Shown one piece after another: positions 26,063-33,587 of a stretch of DNA of 64,000 nucleotides. A program made the translations under genes and the position numbers. Under the pieces are notes generated by a model. The model was given only the letters and a program-made list of their open reading frames with translations, searched no databases and had not been told where the DNA came from. The stretch is from GAS188 sp044445965 (lineage in GTDB: Bacteria > Pseudomonadota > Alphaproteobacteria > Rhizobiales > Beijerinckiaceae), in NCBI GenBank assembly GCA_044445965.1, contig JBIOEJ010000002.1:1-64000 (forward strand). Reading direction: 5' to 3'. The stretch's first letter is position 1. Each line of letters begins with the position of its first letter.

Positions 26063-26181
26063 CGCCGCAATTCCTTCAACCTCGCCCTGATGCGCTGCTC
26101 GACGCGAGCGGTCTGTGCATCGGAGGCGCCTTGCGAATTCTTCCTTCGAACGCTGAACGACAGCAGTATCTCGGTGCCGAG
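26027..26181. repeat. Perfect 34-bp inverted repeat at the caspase/TPR gene junction
   Basis: Positions 26027-26060 are the exact reverse complement of 26148-26181, with 87 bp between. In the transcript the 5' arm is inside the end of the caspase gene (codons 736-747, LGTEILLSFSVR) and the 3' arm begins at the last base of the TTG start of the TPR gene. The same 34 bp is thus translated in two unrelated frames and strands. The mRNA could fold into a long duplex covering the first 11-12 codons of the TPR gene. Confidence 0.95.
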
Positions 26182-28386
26182 CGCGCGGAAGCGGCGCGAC
26201 AATGTCGCGTCGCCTTGGAAGTCCTCGTTCGAGTGGCGAGCGTCGAGAAACAGCCATGCCGCCACCCGACGTTCGATCGCCGCGGTGCGGGCCTGTGCCA
26301 ACACGGTCGCGCTCACATCCTGATACAGGACCGAGGAGGTGCCGGTCCCTTCCTCGTCGCGGTTCGCAAGCAGGCTGGCACGCTCGACCAATTCATCAAC
26401 CACGGGCAGGAAGGCGCTGCGCGGCTCGACGCCGATGCTCGCCCCGACCGCCCGATAGATGAACGAATCTTCGATTCGCTCCTTGGTGTATCCCGCTGCG
26501 AAGCTGTCGACCATCCTGTCGAAACATTCGGGATCCAACTGCTTCGATGAATATTGGATCGGCTTGAAGAGCGCCTGGAGCTGCCCAGCCTGCTTCAGCT
26601 GGCCGCGGCGCGTCTCCATTGGGTCGGCCTCGCTCTCGGCGACCTCGGCTGTATCGATGATGTGGACAGCACCCAGCCTGTTCACTGCCAGGCGGACACC
26701 TAGCTCGAACATGACGTTCGGGCGAAGCCCCGTCCAGTCGACGACGCACATGTCGACGCGGCGGATCAGCTCGTAGAGCGTCTGGGCCACGAGCCTCGGC
26801 GTTTCCTCGTCGAGCAGTCGGACCAGGACAGGCGCGGCCCGCGGCAGGTCGGACGAGTCCATGCCTTGGGGCGCAGGCCGGTTACCGCGGTTTCGCAAGG
26901 CGAGCTTCCCGGTCAGCTCATCTTGCAGCATGCTCCAGTTCCGACTCTGATACCGCGGCGTGAACGGGCACAGAACCAGCACCTTGTCGCGGATCAAGAT
27001 CGGTTCGAAGCTCGTCGGTCCCAAGGCGCGCACAGGGTCGTAGGCCGGCAGGTCCATGTAGTCGGGCATCCTCGCCAACTCCTGCAGGCCACGCACGATC
27101 TTGCGCCCGATGATATCGAGGGGGCGGGATTTGGCATTATTCGCCTGGGCGTCGGAATGGGCCGCTACGTTCAGCATTTGCAGGTTGAAGGGCAATTGCA
27201 GCCCGCCGCCGTGAACGTAGTCATCGCCATAGCTGCACACCGTCACGCCGCGGCGGGCAACGGAACGGATGCCGAGGAGCAGCATCACGCCAGGCTGGAG
27301 CTGGGTAATGTCGAACACGGCGATCTCGGCGCGGCAGAGCGCATTGACGGCAAGCTGGAGCGTTTCGATGCTGGCGAAAGCGCGCGTCGGATCGAGGACC
27401 AGGCGCCGTGATTGCATGGGCTCTATCGGCGGATTCTCGCGCTGGCGCAGTTGCATCGCCGCCTTCTCGATCTCCTCCGAATGATGCTCGAGCGCCCGCC
27501 GCACATGCGTGTCGAGCATCGAGGATCGGGGCAGCTCCGCGGTGATCACCACGCAATTCAGGGCGGCGTCGCCATCGGCGAAGGCGGCCCTGTCCAGAGC
27601 GTCGAGAGCCGCATATTTGCCGGCGGCCGATCCGGGATTCGGCTGAAGACCGGTCTGCGTGTCGGCGGACGCTTCAGGCTCGACGAAGAAGAATTGCTCC
27701 AGCATGGAGGAATGTTCCCAGGGGATTTGCTCCTTTCCCGTCTTTCTCGTCGTCTCCCTGACGCTCTTGCGCACCTCGATCATCATGTCGTTGATCGACA
27801 GATTCGGGATCTTGATGTGCCGTAGAAGAGCTCCGGTGAAGGGGCTGTTGCGTCCATCCCCATCGAGGGCCACCTCGTCAGGCTCGGTCGCAAAGGCGAT
27901 GAAGCTGCCGCCGCTGATCTCGACCTTAGCCAATCCGCTGCGCAGCAGTGACCGCGTGCGCCCCTCGGTCGCGCCTGCGCTTGGCGTCAAGGCATACGGA
28001 TTGTCGCGGCAGGCGTCGAGAAAGGTGAGGTTGCACCTCTTGCTCTTCGCCATCCTGGACATGATGGCGCCGAGCTCGAAGGCGCGGCTGAGATGCTTTA
28101 CCTCGCGAATCTCGGCATCGACCGGGATCAGGTAGTTCTTGCCGCCGACTTGTAGGCCGTGGCCGGCGTAAAAAAAGAGCGCCACGTCACTGTCAGGGGC
28201 GGCGAGCTCGAATTTTTCTAGCGCGTCCTCCATCGCGAAATGGCCGAGATCGACCTCGACGGCGACGCCGAAGCCGAGATCCTTTAGCGCCGCAGAGATA
28301 TCGGCGGCGTCGTTTTCGGGGTTAGGAAGCCGCCTGTAATGGGCATAGGCGCCATTGCCGACGACGAGGGCGAGCCTGCGCTGCAT
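26059..28386 (-). CDS. Caspase-family (C14) peptidase fused to two NDT/TIR-like modules
   Basis: The 775-residue protein starts at an ATG with GAGG six bases upstream; a GTG at 28398 would add four residues. Residues 1-235 form a caspase-like domain: RLALVVGNGAYAHYRRLPNPENDA, catalytic His76 in FFYAGHGLQVGG, and Cys126 in LTFLDACRDNPY. Residues about 275-440 and 465-640 are two modules sharing a signature: DITQLQPGVMLLLGIR at 359-374 and DWTGLRPNVMFELGVR at 550-565. This resembles the nucleoside 2-deoxyribosyltransferase/TIR-like fold. Glu561 sits where the catalytic Glu is expected; the first module has Leu370 there. The last 130 residues are unassigned. Probable role: a protease activated by a nucleotide or infection signal. 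Confidence 0.85.
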   Translation of the reverse strand: MQRRLALVVGNGAYAHYRRLPNPENDAADISAALKDLGFGVAVEVDLGHFAMEDALEKFELAAPDSDVALFFYAGHGLQVGGKNYLIPVDAEIREVKHLSRAFELGAIMSRMAKSKRCNLTFLDACRDNPYALTPSAGATEGRTRSLLRSGLAKVEISGGSFIAFATEPDEVALDGDGRNSPFTGALLRHIKIPNLSINDMMIEVRKSVRETTRKTGKEQIPWEHSSMLEQFFFVEPEASADTQTGLQPNPGSAAGKYAALDALDRAAFADGDAALNCVVITAELPRSSMLDTHVRRALEHHSEEIEKAAMQLRQRENPPIEPMQSRRLVLDPTRAFASIETLQLAVNALCRAEIAVFDITQLQPGVMLLLGIRSVARRGVTVCSYGDDYVHGGGLQLPFNLQMLNVAAHSDAQANNAKSRPLDIIGRKIVRGLQELARMPDYMDLPAYDPVRALGPTSFEPILIRDKVLVLCPFTPRYQSRNWSMLQDELTGKLALRNRGNRPAPQGMDSSDLPRAAPVLVRLLDEETPRLVAQTLYELIRRVDMCVVDWTGLRPNVMFELGVRLAVNRLGAVHIIDTAEVAESEADPMETRRGQLKQAGQLQALFKPIQYSSKQLDPECFDRMVDSFAAGYTKERIEDSFIYRAVGASIGVEPRSAFLPVVDELVERASLLANRDEEGTGTSSVLYQDVSATVLAQARTAAIERRVAAWLFLDARHSNEDFQGDATLSRRFRALGTEILLSFSVRRKNSQGASDAQTARVEQRIRARLKELRR

Positions 28387-28417
28387 TCCCGGCCTCACGA
28401 GCCTCGAAGGGCGCGCG

Positions 28418-28768
28418 TCACCCGCTCTGCGACACTTTGTCGATCATTGTCGCGAGCACTCGCTCCGTCGTATCGGCGCTCAGTCCCGGGGGCGGCGTGA
28501 CGCTCTTCACGATATCGGCCTTGGCGGAATCTTTGTCGCGGAGCCTCGCCCAGCGCTCCAGCGCACGCGGCGCCACGGACACGATCAAATCTGCTATGGC
28601 GGCAATCTCTGCCGCCCGCGTGAAGACTTCGCCCGCCATCGACCTGACCGCTTGAGGGCGCGGTGCCGGCTTGCCCTGTATCGCCCTCGCCGTTTCGCGC
28701 TCGACCTCGCTACCGTACTCCTTCGCGAGATCGGCCGCGACTTGGCGCGCCAAGTCCATTGCGTCCAT
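28418..28768 (-). CDS. Unknown 116-residue helical protein, first gene of the caspase operon
   Basis: The ATG at 28768 has a strong ribosome-binding site (GGAGG, seven bases upstream), so the gene is probably real. The product (MDAMDLARQVAADLAKEYGS...) is rich in Ala, Glu, Arg and Lys, looks mostly helical and has no membrane segment or recognised motif. It ends 31 bp before the caspase start on the same strand. Its place as first gene suggests an adaptor, regulator or inhibitor of the caspase, but the sequence does not show which. Confidence 0.7.
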   Translation of the reverse strand: MDAMDLARQVAADLAKEYGSEVERETARAIQGKPAPRPQAVRSMAGEVFTRAAEIAAIADLIVSVAPRALERWARLRDKDSAKADIVKSVTPPPGLSADTTERVLATMIDKVSQSG

Positions 28769-28830
28769 TTGGCCCCTCCATCAATCGGTACCAGCTCGCT
28801 CCGAGGCCGGCGTCTCGGCGACGATCCCCG

Positions 28831-28857
28831 CGTTGCCGGCGAGATTGGTCGGCAACG
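28831..28857. terminator. 8-bp stem hairpin upstream of the caspase operon
   Basis: CGTTGCCG (28831-28838) and CGGCAACG (28850-28857) are perfectly complementary around an 11-nt loop. It lies between the MmcQ gene and the 116-residue gene. No T-run follows on either strand, so it could end mmcQ transcription weakly, be an operator for the operon, or be incidental. Confidence 0.35.
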
Positions 28858-28959
28858 GCCGATGGCGTCAAGTGGGCAGGCCGGGCTCTCGGCTTCGACG
28901 AGCCGGCGGTGGACGCAGGAGCTTCATCGGGGCGGTTGCCCAGATCGATGAATGGGTCC

Positions 28960-29310
28960 CTAATCCGCGCCCCGCCGCTCGAAGTCCCGAACCAGGCGCT
29001 TCGGCGCCGCCTCTCGCCACGCTTGCTCGATGAGACGCCGCAGCGTCGGGGGATGCACATGCGCGAGCCTGACGAGCACGCTCGGATAGGCTCGATAATG
29101 GTCGGTGATGAAGAAGGTTTGCGGCTCGGCCTCCATCAGCATCTCGCGCTCGTCGAAACCAAGCCTGAGGACGAGCGTCTCGCCATCCTCCTTGAGACGC
29201 GCCAACAGCCTCTTGCCGACCTTGAGGGCCGGCGTGCCGTAAGAGGTGCCTTCCTCGATGCCGGGCAGCGCCAGCGCCATCTCGCGAACATCATCGAACG
29301 AGAGCGGCAT
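28960..29310 (-). CDS. MmcQ/YjbR family protein
   Basis: The 116-residue protein has the family pattern: DVREMALALPGIEEGTSYGTPALKVGKRLLARL at the N-terminus, then a strand-rich middle (ETLVLRLGFDEREML) and FFITDHYRAYPSVLVRL. The family has a double-wing, possibly DNA-binding fold. Its function is not settled. It begins 27 bp after the PfkB-kinase gene on the same strand. Identification by family is good. Confidence 0.88.
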   Translation of the reverse strand: MPLSFDDVREMALALPGIEEGTSYGTPALKVGKRLLARLKEDGETLVLRLGFDEREMLMEAEPQTFFITDHYRAYPSVLVRLAHVHPPTLRRLIEQAWREAAPKRLVRDFERRGAD

Positions 29311-29337
29311 ATCTCGCGAGCGCCCCTCGCCATCGAG

Positions 29338-30342
29338 TCAGATGGCAAGCCCTTCTTGCTGCGCCATTTCCTTCAAGTTGCGCTCCGGCCGCGCCCCGAG
29401 ATGCGAGATCACCTCCGCGGCCCCGAGCGCGCCGAGCTTGAGGCAATCCTTGTCCGGATATCCCCGCGCGAGGCCGAACAGAAAGCCAGAGGCGAACAGG
29501 TCGCCGGCTCCGGTCGTATCGATGACGCGTTCGATCGGGAAAGCCGGCGCGGATACCGTCTCCTCGCGCGTCACGATCATCGCGCCCATCGCGCCGCGGG
29601 TGACGACGCCGAGCGCGCCGGTGTCGCGCAAGGCGGCGACGGCCGTGTCGAAATCGGCGGTGGCGAACAGGCTCCTCAGCTCGTGCTCGTTGGCGAACAG
29701 CACATCCACCGTGCGCGAGCGCAGCAGCTGCGTGAATTCGTCGCGATAGCGATCGACGCAGAAGGCGTCGGAGAGCGTCAGCGCCACCTTCCTGCCGGCG
29801 CTGTGAGCGATCCTGGCGGCTTTGCGGAATGCGACCTTGGCGAGCGGGGGATCCCAGAGATAGCCTTCGAGATAGGTGTAGGCGCTGGCCGCCACCGTCT
29901 CCTCGTCCACATCGGCGGGACCGAGTCCTTGGCAAGCGCCGAGATAGGTGTTCATGGTGCGCTCGCCGTCGGGCGTCACCAGGATGAAGGAACGCGCCGT
30001 CGCCGGGCCGGCCTTTGCCGCCTGCGTCTCGAAGCCGACGCCGAAGGCGCGGATATTCTGCGCGAAGGATGCGCCGAGCGTGTCTTCCTTGACCTTGCCG
30101 ATGAAGGCGGCCCGGCCGCCGAGCGAAGCCACGCCCGACACCGTGTTGGCGGCGCAGCCGCCCGAGATCATCTGCGCCGGTCCCATCGCGGCATAAAGCG
30201 CCTCGGCGCGGGCCTCGTCGATCAGCGTCATCGACCCCTTGTTGAGGTCATGCGCGGCGAGGAAATCGTCGTCGGTGCGGGCGATCACATCGACGATCGC
30301 ATTGCCGAGGCCCAGAACATCGTAGCGGGTATCGGTCATCAT
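29338..30342 (-). CDS. PfkB-family carbohydrate/nucleoside kinase (adenosine kinase-like)
   Basis: The 334-residue ribokinase-fold protein has the N-terminal GLGNAIVDVIA, the sugar-binding GGCAANTVSGVASLGG motif and the C-terminal active-site signature DTTGAGDLFASGFLFGL with the catalytic Asp. The overall pattern fits the adenosine-kinase-like branch common in Alphaproteobacteria. The exact substrate (adenosine, ribose or another sugar) is inferred only. The first two codons are both Met. Confidence 0.9.
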   Translation of the reverse strand: MMTDTRYDVLGLGNAIVDVIARTDDDFLAAHDLNKGSMTLIDEARAEALYAAMGPAQMISGGCAANTVSGVASLGGRAAFIGKVKEDTLGASFAQNIRAFGVGFETQAAKAGPATARSFILVTPDGERTMNTYLGACQGLGPADVDEETVAASAYTYLEGYLWDPPLAKVAFRKAARIAHSAGRKVALTLSDAFCVDRYRDEFTQLLRSRTVDVLFANEHELRSLFATADFDTAVAALRDTGALGVVTRGAMGAMIVTREETVSAPAFPIERVIDTTGAGDLFASGFLFGLARGYPDKDCLKLGALGAAEVISHLGARPERNLKEMAQQEGLAI

Positions 30343-30429
30343 TCGTCCATGGGTGGGAAAGGGTCACGGGTGGGTCGCCGAGTGCCCTCGCCGAGTGCCG
30401 AGGCCATCTGGCATTCGGGTCGTCCGCGG

Positions 30430-31023
30430 TCAAGTCGAGGCGGGGGCTCCGGATGCGCCGCGCCGCCCGGCGCGGATGCGGACGATCAGGGCTCCCTCGC
30501 CCCCGAGACCTGCGCCGGCCTCCTGGAAGCCGACCACCAGGCTGCGCAAATCCGGCATGACGAGCCAGAGGGGCACGGCGCGGCGCAACACGCCCCGCTC
30601 GCCGGCAAGCGCGTCGGGTCGGCCACCCTTGCCGGTGATGATGATGGCGGCCTTCGTTCCTTCGGCCTGGCAGCGGTGCAGGAAATGAAAGAGGCGCCGC
30701 CTCGCCTCCTCCTGCCGAAGGCCATGCAGATCGATGACCGCGCCTGGCGCCGCCGTGCCTCGGCGCAGCCTTTGCACGAAGCGGCGTTCCAGCGGCGCGA
30801 GCGGCGGCGCTGCGGCGTCCTTGGGGCGCGGCTTTGCGCGCCCGCTCCGGTTGGCGCCGTGCCCCGCATCTGGCGGGGGAGACGCCCCAATATCGATATC
30901 CGACATAGGAGGCCCAGCATCGATGCGCGCGAGCGCCGCCTTGCCGCGCAGCGGCTGCGTGGTCCGCGCCACCTCGGCCCAGACGCGCAGATCGTCCTCG
31001 GTAAGCCAGCCACGGCGCGTCAT
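30430..31023 (-). CDS. Smr-domain protein
   Basis: The 197-residue protein starts MTRRGWLTEDDLRVWAEVAR at an ATG whose ATGA overlaps the mltA stop. The C-terminal half is an Smr domain with DLHGL (VIDLHGLRQEEARRRLF) and the GKG loop (IIITGKGGRP), features of nicking or RNA-cleaving Smr proteins related to the MutS2 tail. The N-terminal 90 residues are a low-complexity linker. It is coupled to mltA and lies in the conserved TimA-mltA-Smr cluster. The precise role is unknown. Confidence 0.9.
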   Translation of the reverse strand: MTRRGWLTEDDLRVWAEVARTTQPLRGKAALARIDAGPPMSDIDIGASPPPDAGHGANRSGRAKPRPKDAAAPPLAPLERRFVQRLRRGTAAPGAVIDLHGLRQEEARRRLFHFLHRCQAEGTKAAIIITGKGGRPDALAGERGVLRRAVPLWLVMPDLRSLVVGFQEAGAGLGGEGALIVRIRAGRRGASGAPAST

Positions 31024-32189
31024 GACGCGATGGGGCCGGCGCCGCGCGGCCGCAGCACGAAGAGCCGCCCGCGATGGCGTTGGCGGCCGGCGAGGGTGCC
31101 GGCCACCGCGCCGCTCCCGAAAAAGATATCGACCCGTCCAGGCCCCAGGATCGCCGCGCCCGTATCTTGCCCGATCATGAGGTTTTGCCAGCGCCCCAGG
31201 TTGCCGGCCGGCTCGGGCCTGTCGGTCTCGATCCAAAAGGGCAGCCCGTATGACCATGAGGCGCGGTCCACCGCGATCGAGCGGCAGGGAGTGAGCGGCA
31301 CGCCCGCGCCGCCGATGGGCCCCTCATCGGCGGCGAGCGTCCCGTCGATCGCGAAGAACACATAGGAGCGGTTGCGGCCCATGATGGCTTCGGCTTCGCC
31401 GGGATGGGCGCGCAGCCAATCCGTCAGCGCCTCGAGCGACATCGCCTCTGCCGCGATGGCGCCCTGCTCGATCAGCAATCGGCCGACCGACGTATACGGC
31501 CACCCATTGCGCCCCGCATAACGCAGGCGGACCACGCGCCCGCCCGGCAGCCGAATGCGGGCGGAGCCTTGCACCTGGATGATGAAGACCTCGACGCGAT
31601 CCCTCAACCAGACGAGTTCGAGGCCTTGCCCGTGAAGCGCGCCGGCCTCGATGGCGCCCCGGTCCGGAAAAGGCGAGAGGCGGCCGGCGGACAGCCTCGC
31701 GCTCGTGAGCGGGACATCGGAACCCGCGATCTCGTCTTCTTGCGCGAGCGTCACGAGATCCGCCGGCCGCGCCAGGATCGGGGCCTGGAAGCCCGGGCTC
31801 TCCTTCATCGAGCCATCGGCCTGCGGTTCGAAATAGCCGGTGAAGAACGCCATGTCCTCCGACGGCAAAACCTCGGAAGGTTGGAACTGGGCCTCGAAGA
31901 AGGCCCGAGCTTGCGTGGCGTTGCACGCCTTGCGGACCAGCGCAGCCCGACACACGGCGAGCAGCGCCTCGTCAGGCGCTTGTGCCGCCCGCAGCTCGGG
32001 GCGGCGCTCGACGATATGGGCTGCGCCGGCCCGAAAGGTGCGAAAGGCCGCAAGCGCATCGTCGGCGCCCCAGCCTTGCAACTCGTCGAAAGCGGCGGGG
32101 CGCAATCTCGCCGCGCCCCTCGAAGGACGGTTCAGCGGCGGCTCTCGTTCCCCTCCGGCGGGAGGAGCCGAGCGGCTTTTCGCGGGCAT
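31020..32189 (-). CDS. mltA: Membrane-bound lytic murein transglycosylase A family protein
   Basis: MltA cleaves the glycan strands of peptidoglycan, forming 1,6-anhydromuropeptides. Visible features are FFTGYFEPQADGS, the LVWLRDRVEVFIIQVQGSARIRL block, and the C-terminal 3D domain with the catalytic-type Asp residues (NLMIGQDTGAAILGPGRVDIFFG). I chose the ATG at 32189 (389 residues). An upstream start at 32294 is possible. No clear signal peptide or lipobox is seen in either version, which is unusual for the family and makes the start uncertain. Confidence 0.9.
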   Translation of the reverse strand: MPAKSRSAPPAGGEREPPLNRPSRGAARLRPAAFDELQGWGADDALAAFRTFRAGAAHIVERRPELRAAQAPDEALLAVCRAALVRKACNATQARAFFEAQFQPSEVLPSEDMAFFTGYFEPQADGSMKESPGFQAPILARPADLVTLAQEDEIAGSDVPLTSARLSAGRLSPFPDRGAIEAGALHGQGLELVWLRDRVEVFIIQVQGSARIRLPGGRVVRLRYAGRNGWPYTSVGRLLIEQGAIAAEAMSLEALTDWLRAHPGEAEAIMGRNRSYVFFAIDGTLAADEGPIGGAGVPLTPCRSIAVDRASWSYGLPFWIETDRPEPAGNLGRWQNLMIGQDTGAAILGPGRVDIFFGSGAVAGTLAGRQRHRGRLFVLRPRGAGPIAS

Positions 32190-32217
32190 GTCGCGATGAG
32201 CCGGGCTGAGCCTCGCC

Positions 32218-32934
32218 TCACTGGCTGGTTTCGGTCGCGACCAGTTGCCAATTCGGGTCTTGTGAGCGCGTGTCGCGCGCGAAGGTCCACACATCGGTCA
32301 CGTCGGCGACCTTGTCGGGGCTGCCATCGATCACCTTGCCCTCGCGATCGCGCGTCGCCGTGATCAGCTTCGACAGGAAGCGCACCGTCACATGGGTGAC
32401 CATGTCCTTCACCTGGGCATCGACGATCTTGGCCTCGTCGATCGAAACGAGCGTCATCTCGACCTTCTCGCCGCGCGTTTCCCGATCGGCGATCGCCTTG
32501 GAGAAGCCCTCGAGCACCTCCGGCGAAAGCAGATCGCGCAGGCGTTTGCGATCGCCCTTGGCGAAGGAGGTCACGGTGAGCTCATAAGCGCTGCGGGCGC
32601 CCGAAAGGAAGCCGGCCGGGTCGAAGCCGTGCGCGGCGGCGGCGAGCGCGTCGAGGCCGTTGGCGAGCGGGGAGCCCGGCTCCGCGAAGCCCTTCCAGCG
32701 ATCGGGGTTCGGGGCTTCCTCGACACGCTGGCCGCGATCATTGGCAGCCGTCGCCAACGGGATGACGTTGCCCGCTTGGCCCACCCCATCGCGCCGCAGC
32801 TGAGCGGTGCTCGGTCGGCCGTTCGGCGGCGCGTCCCGTTGCGGGCGCTGCCCGAGCACCGAACGCAGCCGCAGCACCACGAACACGGCGAGCGCCAGGA
32901 AAACGACTGTCGTGGCGTCGAGTGAATCGAACAT
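32218..32934 (-). CDS. Tim44/TimA-family protein
   Basis: The 238-residue protein begins with one membrane helix (TTVVFLALAVFVVLRLRSVLG), followed by a basic, proline-rich linker and a C-terminal Tim44-like domain (about 100-235) with FAKGDRKRLRDLLSPEVLEGF and VADVTDVWTFARDTRSQDPNWQLVAT. TimA is the bacterial homologue of the mitochondrial import motor subunit Tim44; its bacterial role is not well defined. It precedes mltA and Smr on the same strand with a 28-bp gap. Confidence 0.9.
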   Translation of the reverse strand: MFDSLDATTVVFLALAVFVVLRLRSVLGQRPQRDAPPNGRPSTAQLRRDGVGQAGNVIPLATAANDRGQRVEEAPNPDRWKGFAEPGSPLANGLDALAAAAHGFDPAGFLSGARSAYELTVTSFAKGDRKRLRDLLSPEVLEGFSKAIADRETRGEKVEMTLVSIDEAKIVDAQVKDMVTHVTVRFLSKLITATRDREGKVIDGSPDKVADVTDVWTFARDTRSQDPNWQLVATETSQ

Positions 32935-33128
32935 GGACTTAAGCCTTCTCCGGTCCGCTCAATGCTCATGCCCACGAATTTGGGGCAGAAACAAGAGGAT
33001 CGAGACGATCCTGCTCGTTATCCTCGGCTCCCGGCGAAGGCAAATCGCTCAAAACCAGTGAGAGAGGCCGTCAGATATCGACGGCGGGCATTCTCATCGT
33101 TTTACGCTGCCGACACCGGCGATCCACC

Positions 33129-33386
33129 TTAAAAATCCGTAGCGATCCCCTTCACTTCCCAGTCGCCATAGCGCACCGGGTCGAGTCCGCCCCGCCCGCC
33201 GCGTTCGCCCTGAGCCATGGCGTCACGACCATCGGCCTGCGTCCGACGGACTGCGGCTTCAGCCAGCGCGCGAGACGCAACCTCTAGCCGCCGGCGCGCC
33301 ACGCGATCGTCGGTTTTCGGTTCCGCAGGCGCTTGCTCGGCAATCGATATCGATCCGACGGTCGAGGTCGTCATTTCGTGCGACAT
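33129..33386 (-). CDS. DUF1674 protein (succinate dehydrogenase assembly factor 4 family)
   Basis: The C-terminus carries the family signature GERGGRGGLDPVRYGDWEVKG followed by IATDF. SDHAF4 proteins help mature the flavoprotein subunit of succinate dehydrogenase in mitochondria, and the bacterial relatives are thought to be similar. The start at 33386 (MSHEMTTSTVGSISIAEQAP) gives 85 residues; the N-terminal 60 residues look disordered. It is divergent from the heparinase-like gene with about 200 bp between. Confidence 0.85.
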   Translation of the reverse strand: MSHEMTTSTVGSISIAEQAPAEPKTDDRVARRRLEVASRALAEAAVRRTQADGRDAMAQGERGGRGGLDPVRYGDWEVKGIATDF

Positions 33387-33587
33387 CGTTGGCCCCCCGG
33401 GCATCGTCCCCCCTAAGCACATGTGCTCTCGGAGCGCCAAAGGCAAGGCCCGGACGGGAACAGCGGTGCGGCGCGTGTGTTCGCTGGCGCCCGCCGTCAT
33501 CCATGTGATTGCGGGACGATCACGATTCTTGGCTTGCGCCGTGCCAGGCTATAGGAGGGCTGACGAGATTTGGGCGAAGGAGTGGTG

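Noticed and set aside
26063..26257. N-terminal extension of the TPR protein to 292 residues
   Set aside because: It would lie wholly inside the end of the caspase gene in another frame and is basic and disordered. The TTG at 26062 with AAGGA and the TTGA overlap is a better start.
28663..31365. A 900-codon plus-strand open frame opposite mmcQ, the PfkB kinase and Smr genes
   Set aside because: It is antisense to three clear gene families, rich in Arg and Pro with no recognisable domain, as expected for shadow frames in GC-rich DNA.
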